Of a DNA stretch of 41,011 nt, positions 1 to 8,017 are shown in pieces; the stretch's first letter is position 1, and every line of letters begins with the position of its first letter. The notes under the pieces are model-generated. The model saw nothing but the letters and a program-made list of their open reading frames with translations. It did not search any database and had not been told where the DNA came from. The stretch is from positions 1 through 41,011 of the forward strand of contig CANRCA010000003.1 of NCBI GenBank assembly GCA_947628985.1, in the 5' to 3' direction. The position numbers and the translations under genes are program-made. Origin of the DNA: an uncultured Bacilli bacterium (lineage in GTDB: Bacteria; Bacillota_I; Bacilli_A; RF39; UBA660).

Positions 1-93
1 TTCAACATATATATCATATCATATCTTTTCATATTTTTGTATTGTTTTATCACCTCATATCTAATACACAGCAAAAAAATTTAAAAATTTTAA

Positions 94-393
94 TTATAAC
101 TTCTTATTTATCTTTTTTAAAATAAGGCAAGTAATCCAAGCAATTAATATACCAAATGAAAATGCACCATCAAAAATCATTATGATAAGTCCTGAAAGTT
201 CATTTCCTGAAATAGCTCCAAAAGAATAAGAACCAAATAATCCCATATATGTTGCAATCCCATAGAGTAAAATAACAATTATTAAATACAATGGAATAAA
301 TTTTAAAGCTTTTTGTTTTACTTTTAAACAAAATATCAATTGTACTAAAAATGCAATTACAAAACAAATGAGCAACCAAAATATACTATTCAT
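94..393 (-). CDS. small three-TM membrane protein, unknown function
   Basis: This encodes a 99-aa hydrophobic protein with about three predicted membrane helices (roughly residues 4-23, 32-51 and 68-92) and a short Lys-rich C-terminal tail. An AGGAGG ribosome site lies 7 nt before the ATG, which supports the start. It stands apart from the transporter operon by about 180 bp in which I see no clear terminator or promoter. I do not recognise the family; the Gly/Ser-rich stretch between helices 2 and 3 is the only notable feature. It is probably a real gene of unknown function. Confidence 0.75.
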   Translation of the reverse strand: MNSIFWLLICFVIAFLVQLIFCLKVKQKALKFIPLYLIIVILLYGIATYMGLFGSYSFGAISGNELSGLIIMIFDGAFSFGILIAWITCLILKKINKKL

Positions 394-576
394 TTTTAAT
401 CCTCCTACTATTATATCTAATTAATAATATCATAAAAAGTTCAATTATTAAATAAGTTCAATAGTATAAATTTAATTATATTCGTGACACATTAAAAAAT
501 TTTTGTTGTGTATTTTATTAATTTTTACCCCACATTATGTTAAAAAGATAATTTTTAAATAGAATTTATTATTTTT

Positions 577-1251
577 TTATTTTCTTCTATAATAATTATA
601 AATTTTTGTAAATTTTGATAATTTTATACTAATGATAAATAAAACCATATAAATTATTATTAATAAAACATATGATATTTTATACAAATCTATAAATAAA
701 GTTAAAAATATAATTGGTGCTATTATAATATTATAAATAATATTTTTTCCTAAACTATTTATATTAATAATAATCAAACAAAACAAACTTAATATATTAA
801 AAAATATTATATCTTTGATAAATATTTTAATAAAAAATATTACATTAAAATTTAAGCTATTACTTTTAACAAATAAAATTAATATAACAAATAAAATTAA
901 TCTCATTAAAATAATTAATATTGTGTTTATAAAAATATTATATAATATAATTTTTTTATAATTTTTTCTTAAAACCAAATATTCAGCTGAATTTAATATA
1001 TCAAATAAATATATTTTAAAAGTAACATAAAATATTATAATATAATTCATTATTTTAATAAGTTTTTCAATATTTGAACAATTAATTATATTCATAATAC
1101 CTAAATAATTTAATGTATCATAATTATTTAAATATTGAATAACACTTTTATCTATGAATAGAATTATCAATAAAAATAGTATTTGAAGCAAAAAATACTT
1201 TAATATTTTTTCTTTTATTAAGTTTATATTTTTATATATTATGTATTTCAT
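577..1251 (-). CDS. ABC-2-like membrane subunit, last gene of transporter operon
   Basis: This 224-aa protein is very rich in Ile, Leu and Asn, with about six predicted membrane helices and a basic C-terminus. It is the last of four genes transcribed together on the minus strand. Its GGAGTGA ribosome site overlaps the end of the preceding gene, whose stop lies only 3 nt upstream of this ATG, so translation is probably coupled. The sequence is too diverged for me to name a family. Position next to an ABC ATPase and another six-TM protein suggests a permease half of an ABC-2-type exporter or immunity transporter. That role is inferred from context. Confidence 0.7.
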   Translation of the reverse strand: MKYIIYKNINLIKEKILKYFLLQILFLLIILFIDKSVIQYLNNYDTLNYLGIMNIINCSNIEKLIKIMNYIIIFYVTFKIYLFDILNSAEYLVLRKNYKKIILYNIFINTILIILMRLILFVILILFVKSNSLNFNVIFFIKIFIKDIIFFNILSLFCLIIININSLGKNIIYNIIIAPIIFLTLFIDLYKISYVLLIIIYMVLFIISIKLSKFTKIYNYYRRK

Positions 1252-1254
1252 ATT

Positions 1255-2031
1255 TCACTCCAAAACATAAATTTTTTTATATTTTAAATTAATGTATTTT
1301 ATTATTTCAAGTATTAATAATAAAATTATAATTTCTAATGAAAAGCAACATATTTCAAAAATAAATGAACTATATTGGAATGGATATAAATAATATCCAT
1401 AAAACAAATGAAAATCACTAAATGTAGCTATAACATTAGATGAATATTGCCAACATCCATTAAGTATAATAATTAATGATAATATTCCACCACCTATAAA
1501 TTTATTAAGACATTTATATAAACATATAGATATTAAAATTAAAATATTAATAATAATATAATATTTAATAAAACTATAGCAATTATATAAAATAAAAGGT
1601 ATTTTATAATATTCTATAAAACTAAAACTAATGTTTCCAAAACATTTAAATGTAACGATAATAAGACCTATAATTATATAATATAAATAAATAATAAAAT
1701 TAACTATAGAAACATTTTTTAAAAGATTGTTCAAATATTCTTTTTTATTTTTATATCTAATAATATTTTGATAGCTTTTATCAAAATATGAAATTGTATA
1801 AATTGACGAAACAAATAAAATACAAAAAAGAAATAATTGAAATAAATGACCACTAAATAAAGATAATATTGTACCTTCATAAGATAAACTTACTATATCA
1901 CTATTTAATTCATAACTACTGAAAAATACTGCCAATATAGAAGCAAGAAAGATTGCTTTAAATTTATCTGTATTTAAAAGTATTTTTATTTTTTTATAAT
2001 TCATCAATTGTTTTTTTATTAGATTTTTCAT
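1255..2031 (-). CDS. ABC-2-like permease subunit
   Basis: This is a six-TM hydrophobic protein of about 258 aa that follows the ABC ATPase and overlaps its 3' end. The frame stays open to 2049. I chose the ATG at 2031 because GGTGA sits 6 nt upstream, inside the ATPase coding region; a later ATG at 2004 is also possible. The N-terminus is basic and followed by a first helix near residues 25-45, with further helices spread to the C-terminus, as in ABC-2 permeases. The overlap implies translational coupling and a fixed stoichiometry with the ATPase. The substrate is unknown. Confidence 0.7.
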   Translation of the reverse strand: MKNLIKKQLMNYKKIKILLNTDKFKAIFLASILAVFFSSYELNSDIVSLSYEGTILSLFSGHLFQLFLFCILFVSSIYTISYFDKSYQNIIRYKNKKEYLNNLLKNVSIVNFIIYLYYIIIGLIIVTFKCFGNISFSFIEYYKIPFILYNCYSFIKYYIIINILILISICLYKCLNKFIGGGILSLIIILNGCWQYSSNVIATFSDFHLFYGYYLYPFQYSSFIFEICCFSLEIIILLLILEIIKYINLKYKKIYVLE

Positions 2032-2653
2032 ATAATTCACCATTATCAAATTTATATATTTTATCTGCTAGTTCATAAATATCTTCTTTTATGTGACTAG
2101 TTATTATTATAATTTTATCTTTTTTTACTTCATCTTTTAATATTTTTTTAATACTTTTAACAGATTTAGATTCAATACCATTAAATGCCTCATCTAATAT
2201 AATTACTTTTGGATCTTCTATTAATACTTGAGCTATTCCAAGTTTTTGTTTCATACCAAGTGAATATTCACTATATTTTTTATCTTTTTCCTCATATAAG
2301 TTAACTTTTTTTAATGTCTCTAAAATATCTTTATCTGTTATTTTATTTTGAATTGATGCTAATAATTTTAAATTTTCAAATCCAGTCAAATCAGGTATAA
2401 AGTCAGGTCCATCTATTAATGCTCTAGTATTTTCTGGGAAAGAATTATTTTCAATATAATTATATCCATCTTGTAATATTTCACCACTTGTAGGAATATA
2501 AAATGCACATAATGTTTTTAAAAACATACTTTTCCCAGATCCATTTCTACCAATTAGCCCATATATAGTACCACTTTTAAATGTAATATTTATGTTATTA
2601 AGAACTGTAACTTTTTTAAACTTTTTTGTTAAATTTTTAACTTCTATTTTCAT
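1994..2653 (-). CDS. ABC transporter ATP-binding protein
   Basis: This is a 219-aa nucleotide-binding subunit. Visible motifs are Walker A GRNGSGKS (about residues 35-42), a signature in the form YSLGMKQ (about 130-136) in place of LSGGQ, Walker B KVIILDEAF (about 149-157) and a switch His in TSH. The length and the SLGMKQ signature are typical of ABC-2 drug, lantibiotic or bacitracin-type exporters. The AAAGGAG ribosome site overlaps the TAA of the upstream 321-aa gene. Together with the flanking membrane proteins it should form an efflux or self-immunity transporter. The substrate cannot be read from the sequence. Confidence 0.93.
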   Translation of the reverse strand: MKIEVKNLTKKFKKVTVLNNINITFKSGTIYGLIGRNGSGKSMFLKTLCAFYIPTSGEILQDGYNYIENNSFPENTRALIDGPDFIPDLTGFENLKLLASIQNKITDKDILETLKKVNLYEEKDKKYSEYSLGMKQKLGIAQVLIEDPKVIILDEAFNGIESKSVKSIKKILKDEVKKDKIIIITSHIKEDIYELADKIYKFDNGELYEKSNKKTIDEL

Positions 2654-2667
2654 ATTTTAATTCTCCT

Positions 2668-3633
2668 TTACTTTTCACACATATGTATAAATTTTTCTTT
2701 ATTTTTATAAGATAATAATGCAATTAATAATGTTAATAAATACCAAGATAAATTAGTTGTTAAATATAGCAAAATGTTTTCTGTATTTCTCCATGAATAT
2801 ATTGTTAATAAATTAAAATAATTTGTTAAAATATTTAAATTATTTTGAAAAAATAAACCAATAATAACTTCACTTACAAACCAAAGTATATAAATTATCA
2901 AAAAACTTTCAATTAATGAAACTATAAAGTTTTTATTTTTACTCAATATGGTCAATGCAATATTTATATATATTCCTAAATTTAACACTATTATAATTAT
3001 ATATGAAATATAAAATATAGGATTATTATATAAAGTTTTCATAGTAGAATCTATTAGCATTAAATTAATATCTGCTTCAGGATTTAAATTTCTTGTAACT
3101 AAACAACAAATACCAAAAATTACTATTAATATTGTTGGTAAAATCCATATATCTTTATAAGCTGTTTTAAAAATATTTTTTATATAATTTTTATAATTGT
3201 CTCTTAATAAATAATTTTTTACTTCCTTACTATTAAACCTTTTCGATAATTCATATATAATTGGGAAAAGTATTAATAATGGAACAAAAAATGGAAAAAG
3301 TATTGACATAAATCTATCAAACATTATATTTTCAAATAAATAAAATGCACTATAGGTTGAAGTTTTATATTTTGTTATTTTATTACAATAATCTACAAAA
3401 TTATCATCTACTTTAAAGTCTTTATCAAATTCTTTTATGTATTTTTGCTCAAATTTTTGTATATCATTTTTATCTATTTTACTATATTCTTTACAAATTT
3501 GAAAATATTTATGATCATATATTTGATTTTCTCTACCATCTTCTAAAAATCTATAATTAATCCATGATAATATAATTATCAATATTAAAATTATATATAT
3601 TGTATTTTTAACTATTTTATTTTTTTTACCCAT
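2668..3633 (-). CDS. multi-pass membrane protein, first gene of ABC operon
   Basis: This 321-aa protein has an N-terminal helix (about residues 8-25), a hydrophilic loop of about 80 residues that is probably extracytoplasmic, and then five or six more helices. That layout resembles ABC-2 permeases with a large first loop. An AAAGGAG ribosome site lies 5 nt before the ATG. It is the promoter-proximal gene, and the ATPase gene starts 14 nt after it. The terminator of the HTH regulator separates it from the next gene upstream. The family is not recognised with certainty. Confidence 0.75.
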   Translation of the reverse strand: MGKKNKIVKNTIYIILILIIILSWINYRFLEDGRENQIYDHKYFQICKEYSKIDKNDIQKFEQKYIKEFDKDFKVDDNFVDYCNKITKYKTSTYSAFYLFENIMFDRFMSILFPFFVPLLILFPIIYELSKRFNSKEVKNYLLRDNYKNYIKNIFKTAYKDIWILPTILIVIFGICCLVTRNLNPEADINLMLIDSTMKTLYNNPIFYISYIIIIVLNLGIYINIALTILSKNKNFIVSLIESFLIIYILWFVSEVIIGLFFQNNLNILTNYFNLLTIYSWRNTENILLYLTTNLSWYLLTLLIALLSYKNKEKFIHMCEK

Positions 3634-3694
3634 ATTTTTCTCCTTTTAATATTAATAATTATAAAAATGTTATATTTTAATTAAAACCACTTTT

Positions 3695-3724
3695 AAAAAA
3701 AAACATTCCACTTTTAAGTGGAAT
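3695..3724 (-). terminator. intrinsic terminator of the HTH regulator gene
   Basis: On the minus strand an 8-bp stem ATTCCACT/AGTGGAAT with a 4-nt loop is followed by nine U residues. It lies immediately after the stop codon of the XRE gene, so that gene is terminated before the ABC operon. Confidence 0.9.
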
Positions 3725-3725
3725 A

Positions 3726-4490
3726 CTAATAAACTAACTTATTATTTGTAAATTCTTCATAAATATTTAATTTAAATTTTTCTGTTTTTTGATTATTTTT
3801 ATTATCTGTATATGTAAATATTAAATATAAATCATCGAGTTCTTTTTTACCAAATATTTGTGAATTATTTTCATTATTAAAATTTATTTTTGTTTCATTT
3901 AAAATATCTGAAATTAATTTAATATTATCTGAAATATCATTTTCAGTCATATAATATATTGTATTTTTACTATTTTCTATACTTATAGAATATTCTTTAA
4001 TTAAAGTTTCACCATCGTCACCAATATAAATGATATCAGGAATAATAACAAATGTTTTTTGTGGATTAAATATAATATATCCACTTATTTGATATAAATT
4101 ATTGCTAAAACTTATATCATAAATATTATTCTTGTTATAATTAAATAATGTAAAAATTATGCAAAATATAGTCGTCAATATAATTATTATCAATCCAATT
4201 AATATTAAAAATTTTCTTTTAGTTTTAAAAACATATGAATTTATTATATCTATAAAAGATTTATTTATTTTTTCTTTTTTTATTCTTTCACCACTCAATA
4301 AATCTTGTACATTTACTTTTAATTCTTTACTTAAATTAAATAATAGTATTGAATCAGGTAAATTTAATCCTGTTTCCCATTTTGAAATTGTTTTAGCATT
4401 AACTCCTATTTTTTCTGCTAATTCCTCTTGTGTCATATTTTGTTCTTTTCTTAATTCTGCTATAAATTTTCCTATTTTTCCTAAATCCAT
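3726..4490 (-). CDS. membrane-anchored XRE-family transcriptional regulator
   Basis: This 254-aa protein has three parts. An XRE/Cro helix-turn-helix occupies about residues 7-62, with TQEELAEKIGV followed by KTISKWETG. A single membrane helix lies at about 93-116. A C-terminal region of about 130 residues is rich in beta strand and lies outside the membrane. The topology fits a one-component sensor that binds DNA inside and senses something outside. It sits directly upstream of, and in the same direction as, an ABC exporter operon but has its own terminator, so it may regulate that operon without being co-transcribed. The GGAGG ribosome site supports the start. The ligand is unknown. Confidence 0.88.
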   Translation of the reverse strand: MDLGKIGKFIAELRKEQNMTQEELAEKIGVNAKTISKWETGLNLPDSILLFNLSKELKVNVQDLLSGERIKKEKINKSFIDIINSYVFKTKRKFLILIGLIIIILTTIFCIIFTLFNYNKNNIYDISFSNNLYQISGYIIFNPQKTFVIIPDIIYIGDDGETLIKEYSISIENSKNTIYYMTENDISDNIKLISDILNETKINFNNENNSQIFGKKELDDLYLIFTYTDNKNNQKTEKFKLNIYEEFTNNKLVY

Positions 4491-4824
4491 ATTGCCTCCA
4501 ATACTTTTTCAAATATATTTTAACAAATTATACCCTATTTTTAAATAAAAAATATGTAGATTTGGCACATTTCTTTCTTTAAATATTAAAATAAAACTTT
4601 TTTAATTTTAATCACATAAGTTTTAAAATATAATTTAATTTTTTAATTGAGTTTTAATATTCTTATCATTTTTTTTCATTTTTTTTTGATAAATTATTTT
4701 GAATTATTCATAATTGTTTTCAGTGTTTTTTTTGAGTTTTTTTAGTTAATTCGTCACAAAATTGAAAAAAATCGATTTTTTTGAAATTAAAAAGTCCTTA
4801 AAGTAAGGACTCAATTAATACTTA
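4491..4824. other. 334-bp intergenic region between HTH gene and envelope cluster
   Basis: This extremely AT-rich stretch has no open reading frame. It contains a TATAAT hexamer at 4527-4532 (minus strand) that could be the -10 of the HTH gene, with no convincing -35, and the terminator of the 532-aa gene at 4784-4811. Between these I see only homopolymeric T and A runs. Confidence 0.6.
4784..4811 (-). terminator. intrinsic terminator of the envelope cluster
   Basis: On the minus strand an 8-bp stem AGTCCTTA/TAAGGACT with a 3-nt loop is followed by a U-rich tract. It lies 14 nt beyond the stop of the five-TM protein gene, the last gene of the cluster. Confidence 0.9.
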
Positions 4825-6423
4825 TTACTTTAAAATAAATGTGTATTTTATACCTCTAATTAATAAATATAATTCTATTTTACTTGCATCTTTTAATTCA
4901 CTTGGTACTTCAAAATATGAGTTTTTATCTTGTGCTATATCAACATCTATTTTATTTAAATGTATTGTATTATATTTACCCATATATCTATATCTAATAA
5001 ATCCATAATATTTTAATAAATCTGATGGTGTTTTTATATGTTTATTTATATATAACGAATTATCTAAATTAAGAGTTCCTATTATTTTTAATACACTTAA
5101 ATTACCTTTATTAACTGATTTTGGCATTACAATCATAGTTGAATTTTGACAATTATTATTAACACAATATTCATAATTTTCTTTAAATTTATCTTGAATT
5201 TCATAAGAATTAATTATTAATTTAGAATCTTTTAAAATAGTATCTTTAAAATCAATTTCATTTGGTAAAGCTAAACTACCTTTATCTTCTGTTTTAGTTA
5301 AATCTACTGGTTTTATTAATATATCTTTATAAGTAGAATCACTTATCATATTTTCATTATAATTACTTATTCTTAAAAAATATTCACTTTTAACATCTTT
5401 TTGATCTACTTCAAATGCTACTAATAATTTTTTATCTTCTCCTGAATTAACTGAAGTTGGTGTAAATAAAGTACCTAAATCCATAAATTTATCTCCTAAA
5501 TCAAATCTAGGTATTAAAAGTTCATTATTAACTTGTAATCTAAATGTTTGTCTATCTAAATTTAAATTACTCATATATTTATTACTAACATTTATCTCAA
5601 TTAAAACATAATATTTTCCTTCATTAATAACATTATTATTCATATCTGTATTAGTTATATAACTATTTTCTGCTTGATACCATAATTGATTTGCAAGTAC
5701 TTCACCATTTTCAGTAAATTGTGGTATTTTTATATTTATTCTACTAATTGCAAATAAAGATACTCCAAATATAACACAAGAAACTAATACTGTTACAAAT
5801 AATTTATTTTCTAATACAAAATATTTTGTTAAACGTAATAATTTTCTAAAAAATCTACTTATTTTATAAGTATCATTTCCTAATGTAACTTCTACTTCTT
5901 CATTATCTGTAATATCTATATTTAATTCTTCTAAATCTTTTTTAAAATCAAATTGTTTTAAATTAAATCCTAAAGTTCTTCCAAATATAATAAATAAGAA
6001 TACAACTTGTGGCAATAAAACAATCAAACAAATATCTCTTACTGCTCTTACACTTTCAACATCTAAAGATTCTACTTGTAAATTTCTAAATATTGAAGCT
6101 ATATATATAAAGAATATAAATAAACCAATATAATATAAAAATACCCATAAATAAGTACTTCTACTTTTTCTTTTAATAGATAAAATATAATATATCAATA
6201 AAGAAATAAGTATAGCAAAAATATCAAAAATATACATTATTGAATTTATATGATCTGTAAGTAAGTTAGCAGTATTTATATAAAAATGATTTGCAGCATA
6301 ATCACTAAAAAAATTAAATATATTTAGTGTTTTAACTGACAAATATAAAAGCATAGCAAAAAGTACAGCATGAATTAATCTAAAATTTTTGATTAAGAAT
6401 GCATAGGGTCTTCTAACTATCAC
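4825..6423 (-). CDS. five-TM membrane protein with large extracytoplasmic C-terminal domain
   Basis: This 532-aa protein has predicted helices at about residues 10-35, 61-83, 91-112, 131-149 and 206-228. An acidic cytoplasmic segment (about 155-195) lies before the last helix, and a beta-rich outer domain of about 300 residues follows it. The middle of the outer domain resembles Ig-like DUF4352 domains, but I cannot assign it. The start is a GTG with AGGAGG 8 nt upstream. It is the last gene of a five-gene minus-strand envelope cluster and may also be read from its own extended -10 promoter in the 57-bp gap before it. The role is unknown; surface or wall function is inferred from neighbours. 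Confidence 0.8.
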   Translation of the reverse strand: MIVRRPYAFLIKNFRLIHAVLFAMLLYLSVKTLNIFNFFSDYAANHFYINTANLLTDHINSIMYIFDIFAILISLLIYYILSIKRKSRSTYLWVFLYYIGLFIFFIYIASIFRNLQVESLDVESVRAVRDICLIVLLPQVVFLFIIFGRTLGFNLKQFDFKKDLEELNIDITDNEEVEVTLGNDTYKISRFFRKLLRLTKYFVLENKLFVTVLVSCVIFGVSLFAISRINIKIPQFTENGEVLANQLWYQAENSYITNTDMNNNVINEGKYYVLIEINVSNKYMSNLNLDRQTFRLQVNNELLIPRFDLGDKFMDLGTLFTPTSVNSGEDKKLLVAFEVDQKDVKSEYFLRISNYNENMISDSTYKDILIKPVDLTKTEDKGSLALPNEIDFKDTILKDSKLIINSYEIQDKFKENYEYCVNNNCQNSTMIVMPKSVNKGNLSVLKIIGTLNLDNSLYINKHIKTPSDLLKYYGFIRYRYMGKYNTIHLNKIDVDIAQDKNSYFEVPSELKDASKIELYLLIRGIKYTFILK

Positions 6424-6448
6424 TTTGCTAACCTCCTATTATAAAAAA

Positions 6449-6457
6449 ATTATAGCA
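6449..6457 (-). promoter_or_regulatory. extended -10 promoter for the 532-aa membrane protein
   Basis: The minus strand reads TGCTATAAT, a TGn extended -10, about 26 nt before the GTG start and just upstream of the AGGAGG. No clear -35 is present, which extended -10 promoters tolerate. Confidence 0.55.
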
Positions 6458-6480
6458 TAAACTTTTATAAAAAAAAAGAG

Positions 6481-6813
6481 TTAGTCTCTTTTAAAGTAAA
6501 TCATTTGCCCAGGCATTAAATAAATAGTTTTATTTTGATCTACTATATCTTCTTTTTTTTCATCAAAAATATCGCTTACTGTTTTTAATGTATCTCCTTC
6601 TTTTGTAATATAATAACTAACATCTTTTTTAGGAATTAATAAAGTTTGTCCAGGATAAATATAATCATCTAATTTAAGTCCATTTAATTCTGCTAGTAAC
6701 TTAGTATTTACATCATAAAATTTTGATATTTGATAAAGAGTATCACCTTTCTTTATTTCATAAGTCATATAAAATGGACTTTCTAAATCTTTCTTTATAT
6801 TTTCATCTAACAT
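6481..6813 (-). CDS. double LysM domain protein
   Basis: This 110-aa protein is almost entirely two LysM modules: about residues 17-62 (YEIKKGDTLYQISKFYDV through PGQTLLIP) and about 66-108 (YITKEGDTLKTVSDIF through PGQMIYF). LysM modules bind N-acetylglucosamine-containing glycans such as peptidoglycan. There is no recognisable signal peptide or membrane helix, which is odd for a wall-binding protein; export by another route, or a cytoplasmic role as seen for some single-LysM proteins, is possible. AGGTGAT lies 5 nt before the ATG. Its place inside the envelope cluster supports a surface-related function. Confidence 0.88.
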   Translation of the reverse strand: MLDENIKKDLESPFYMTYEIKKGDTLYQISKFYDVNTKLLAELNGLKLDDYIYPGQTLLIPKKDVSYYITKEGDTLKTVSDIFDEKKEDIVDQNKTIYLMPGQMIYFKRD

Positions 6814-6855
6814 TTAATATCACCTAAAGTATTATATGTAATTTAAATTATTAGG

Positions 6856-7956
6856 TTATTTAATATATACAAACATAGTATTATCACTATTAAATGTTAA
6901 TTCATAATTATAAAATAATTTTCTATTTCCATTTAATGGTTCATATAAATAGAAATAATCTTCAAATGAATAATATAATTTGTTATTATTTTCTTTGACT
7001 ATTTTTATTTCATTATCATTTATTTTTTGTTTTAATTTATTATTTTCTTTTATTGTTTTATACATTCCATTATTAAATTCATATTTATATTTTGAATTTT
7101 CTTCATTATATTTAATTTTATTAATTTTATATTCATTTTTACTACAACTTACAAATTTTCCATTTTCATATTTAACAAAACCTTTTTCATTATTTCCAAT
7201 TATTTTAACTTTATTATTTTTAGTATTTATTTCATATAAAATAGAATATTTATTATCAAATATATATAAATTATTTTTAATATTTCCTACAAAATAAGAA
7301 TCAAAATCTAAATTATATCCAAGATTAATTGTTTTTTTATTAGAATTTGTTAAGTTTAATGATATTAATGATGTAAATTCATGCTCTTCATCATTATTAG
7401 CCATATAAATAGTATCTCCTAATAAATATGCTAAACTATTATCATATTTATCTTTTTCAAATAATACTACATTTTTATATGATTTACCATTCATAATATA
7501 ATATCCTTTATAATTCCATAATGCTATATATTCATTATCATTAAGTAAATTATAATATATAAAATCTTTATTAGGTTTTGTAGTATTTACATCTATTTTT
7601 TTATATTGTTCTAATAATGGAGAATCTATTATATTATAGTCAACAAATTCATTATCTTTATAGCATAATGGATAAGTTTCAATTCCATCGATTATAGGAT
7701 ATATACAACTAAATTCATCATCCTCTATTGTATTTATTTTTTTTATTTTTGATATTAAAAATTTTCTTTTTGTATAAACATCAAAATTATATTTTTTATT
7801 TCCATCATTTATTTCATAATAAAATCTTTTATTTTTATAAATTGTTTTAATTTGATAATTATTTAATTTATATTCAACTGTATAATTTGAAAATCCATAT
7901 TTAAATAGTATTAAAATTATACATAATAATATTGAAAAAACAAGTATTTTTTTCAT
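6856..7956 (-). CDS. membrane-anchored beta-rich extracytoplasmic protein, unknown function
   Basis: This 366-aa protein has a short basic N-terminus and one hydrophobic segment (about residues 4-20), with no lipobox cysteine in a good position, so it is probably a signal anchor. The rest is rich in Asn, Lys, Tyr and alternating beta-strand patterns. Repeated short blocks such as NLYIFDNKYSILYEI and KLYYSFEDYFYLYEP recall beta-propeller sheets, but I cannot assign a family. AGGTGG lies just before the ATG. It is read with its neighbours in the envelope cluster, although a terminator-like hairpin sits upstream at the end of the prepilin-like gene. Confidence 0.75.
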   Translation of the reverse strand: MKKILVFSILLCIILILFKYGFSNYTVEYKLNNYQIKTIYKNKRFYYEINDGNKKYNFDVYTKRKFLISKIKKINTIEDDEFSCIYPIIDGIETYPLCYKDNEFVDYNIIDSPLLEQYKKIDVNTTKPNKDFIYYNLLNDNEYIALWNYKGYYIMNGKSYKNVVLFEKDKYDNSLAYLLGDTIYMANNDEEHEFTSLISLNLTNSNKKTINLGYNLDFDSYFVGNIKNNLYIFDNKYSILYEINTKNNKVKIIGNNEKGFVKYENGKFVSCSKNEYKINKIKYNEENSKYKYEFNNGMYKTIKENNKLKQKINDNEIKIVKENNNKLYYSFEDYFYLYEPLNGNRKLFYNYELTFNSDNTMFVYIK

Positions 7957-7989
7957 TATACCACCTAATTAAATTATACAAATATTAAA

Positions 7990-8017
7990 CAAAAAAAGAA
8001 AGTGTTATTCACACTTT
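7990..8017 (-). terminator. intrinsic terminator after the prepilin-like gene
   Basis: On the minus strand a 6-bp stem AAAGTG/CACTTT with a 7-nt loop overlaps the stop codon and is followed by C and seven U residues. It could reduce read-through from the prepilin-like gene into the 366-aa gene, making the downstream part of the cluster weaker. Confidence 0.65.

Noticed and set aside
1-32. Start of a minus-strand gene running off the left edge (ATG at 32, MKRYDMIYML)
   Set aside because: The GAGGTGA upstream is about 17 nt from the ATG and only ten codons are visible, so it cannot be supported.
4159-4548. 129-codon plus-strand frame
   Set aside because: It is antisense to the XRE regulator, whose HTH motif, ribosome site and terminator are clear.
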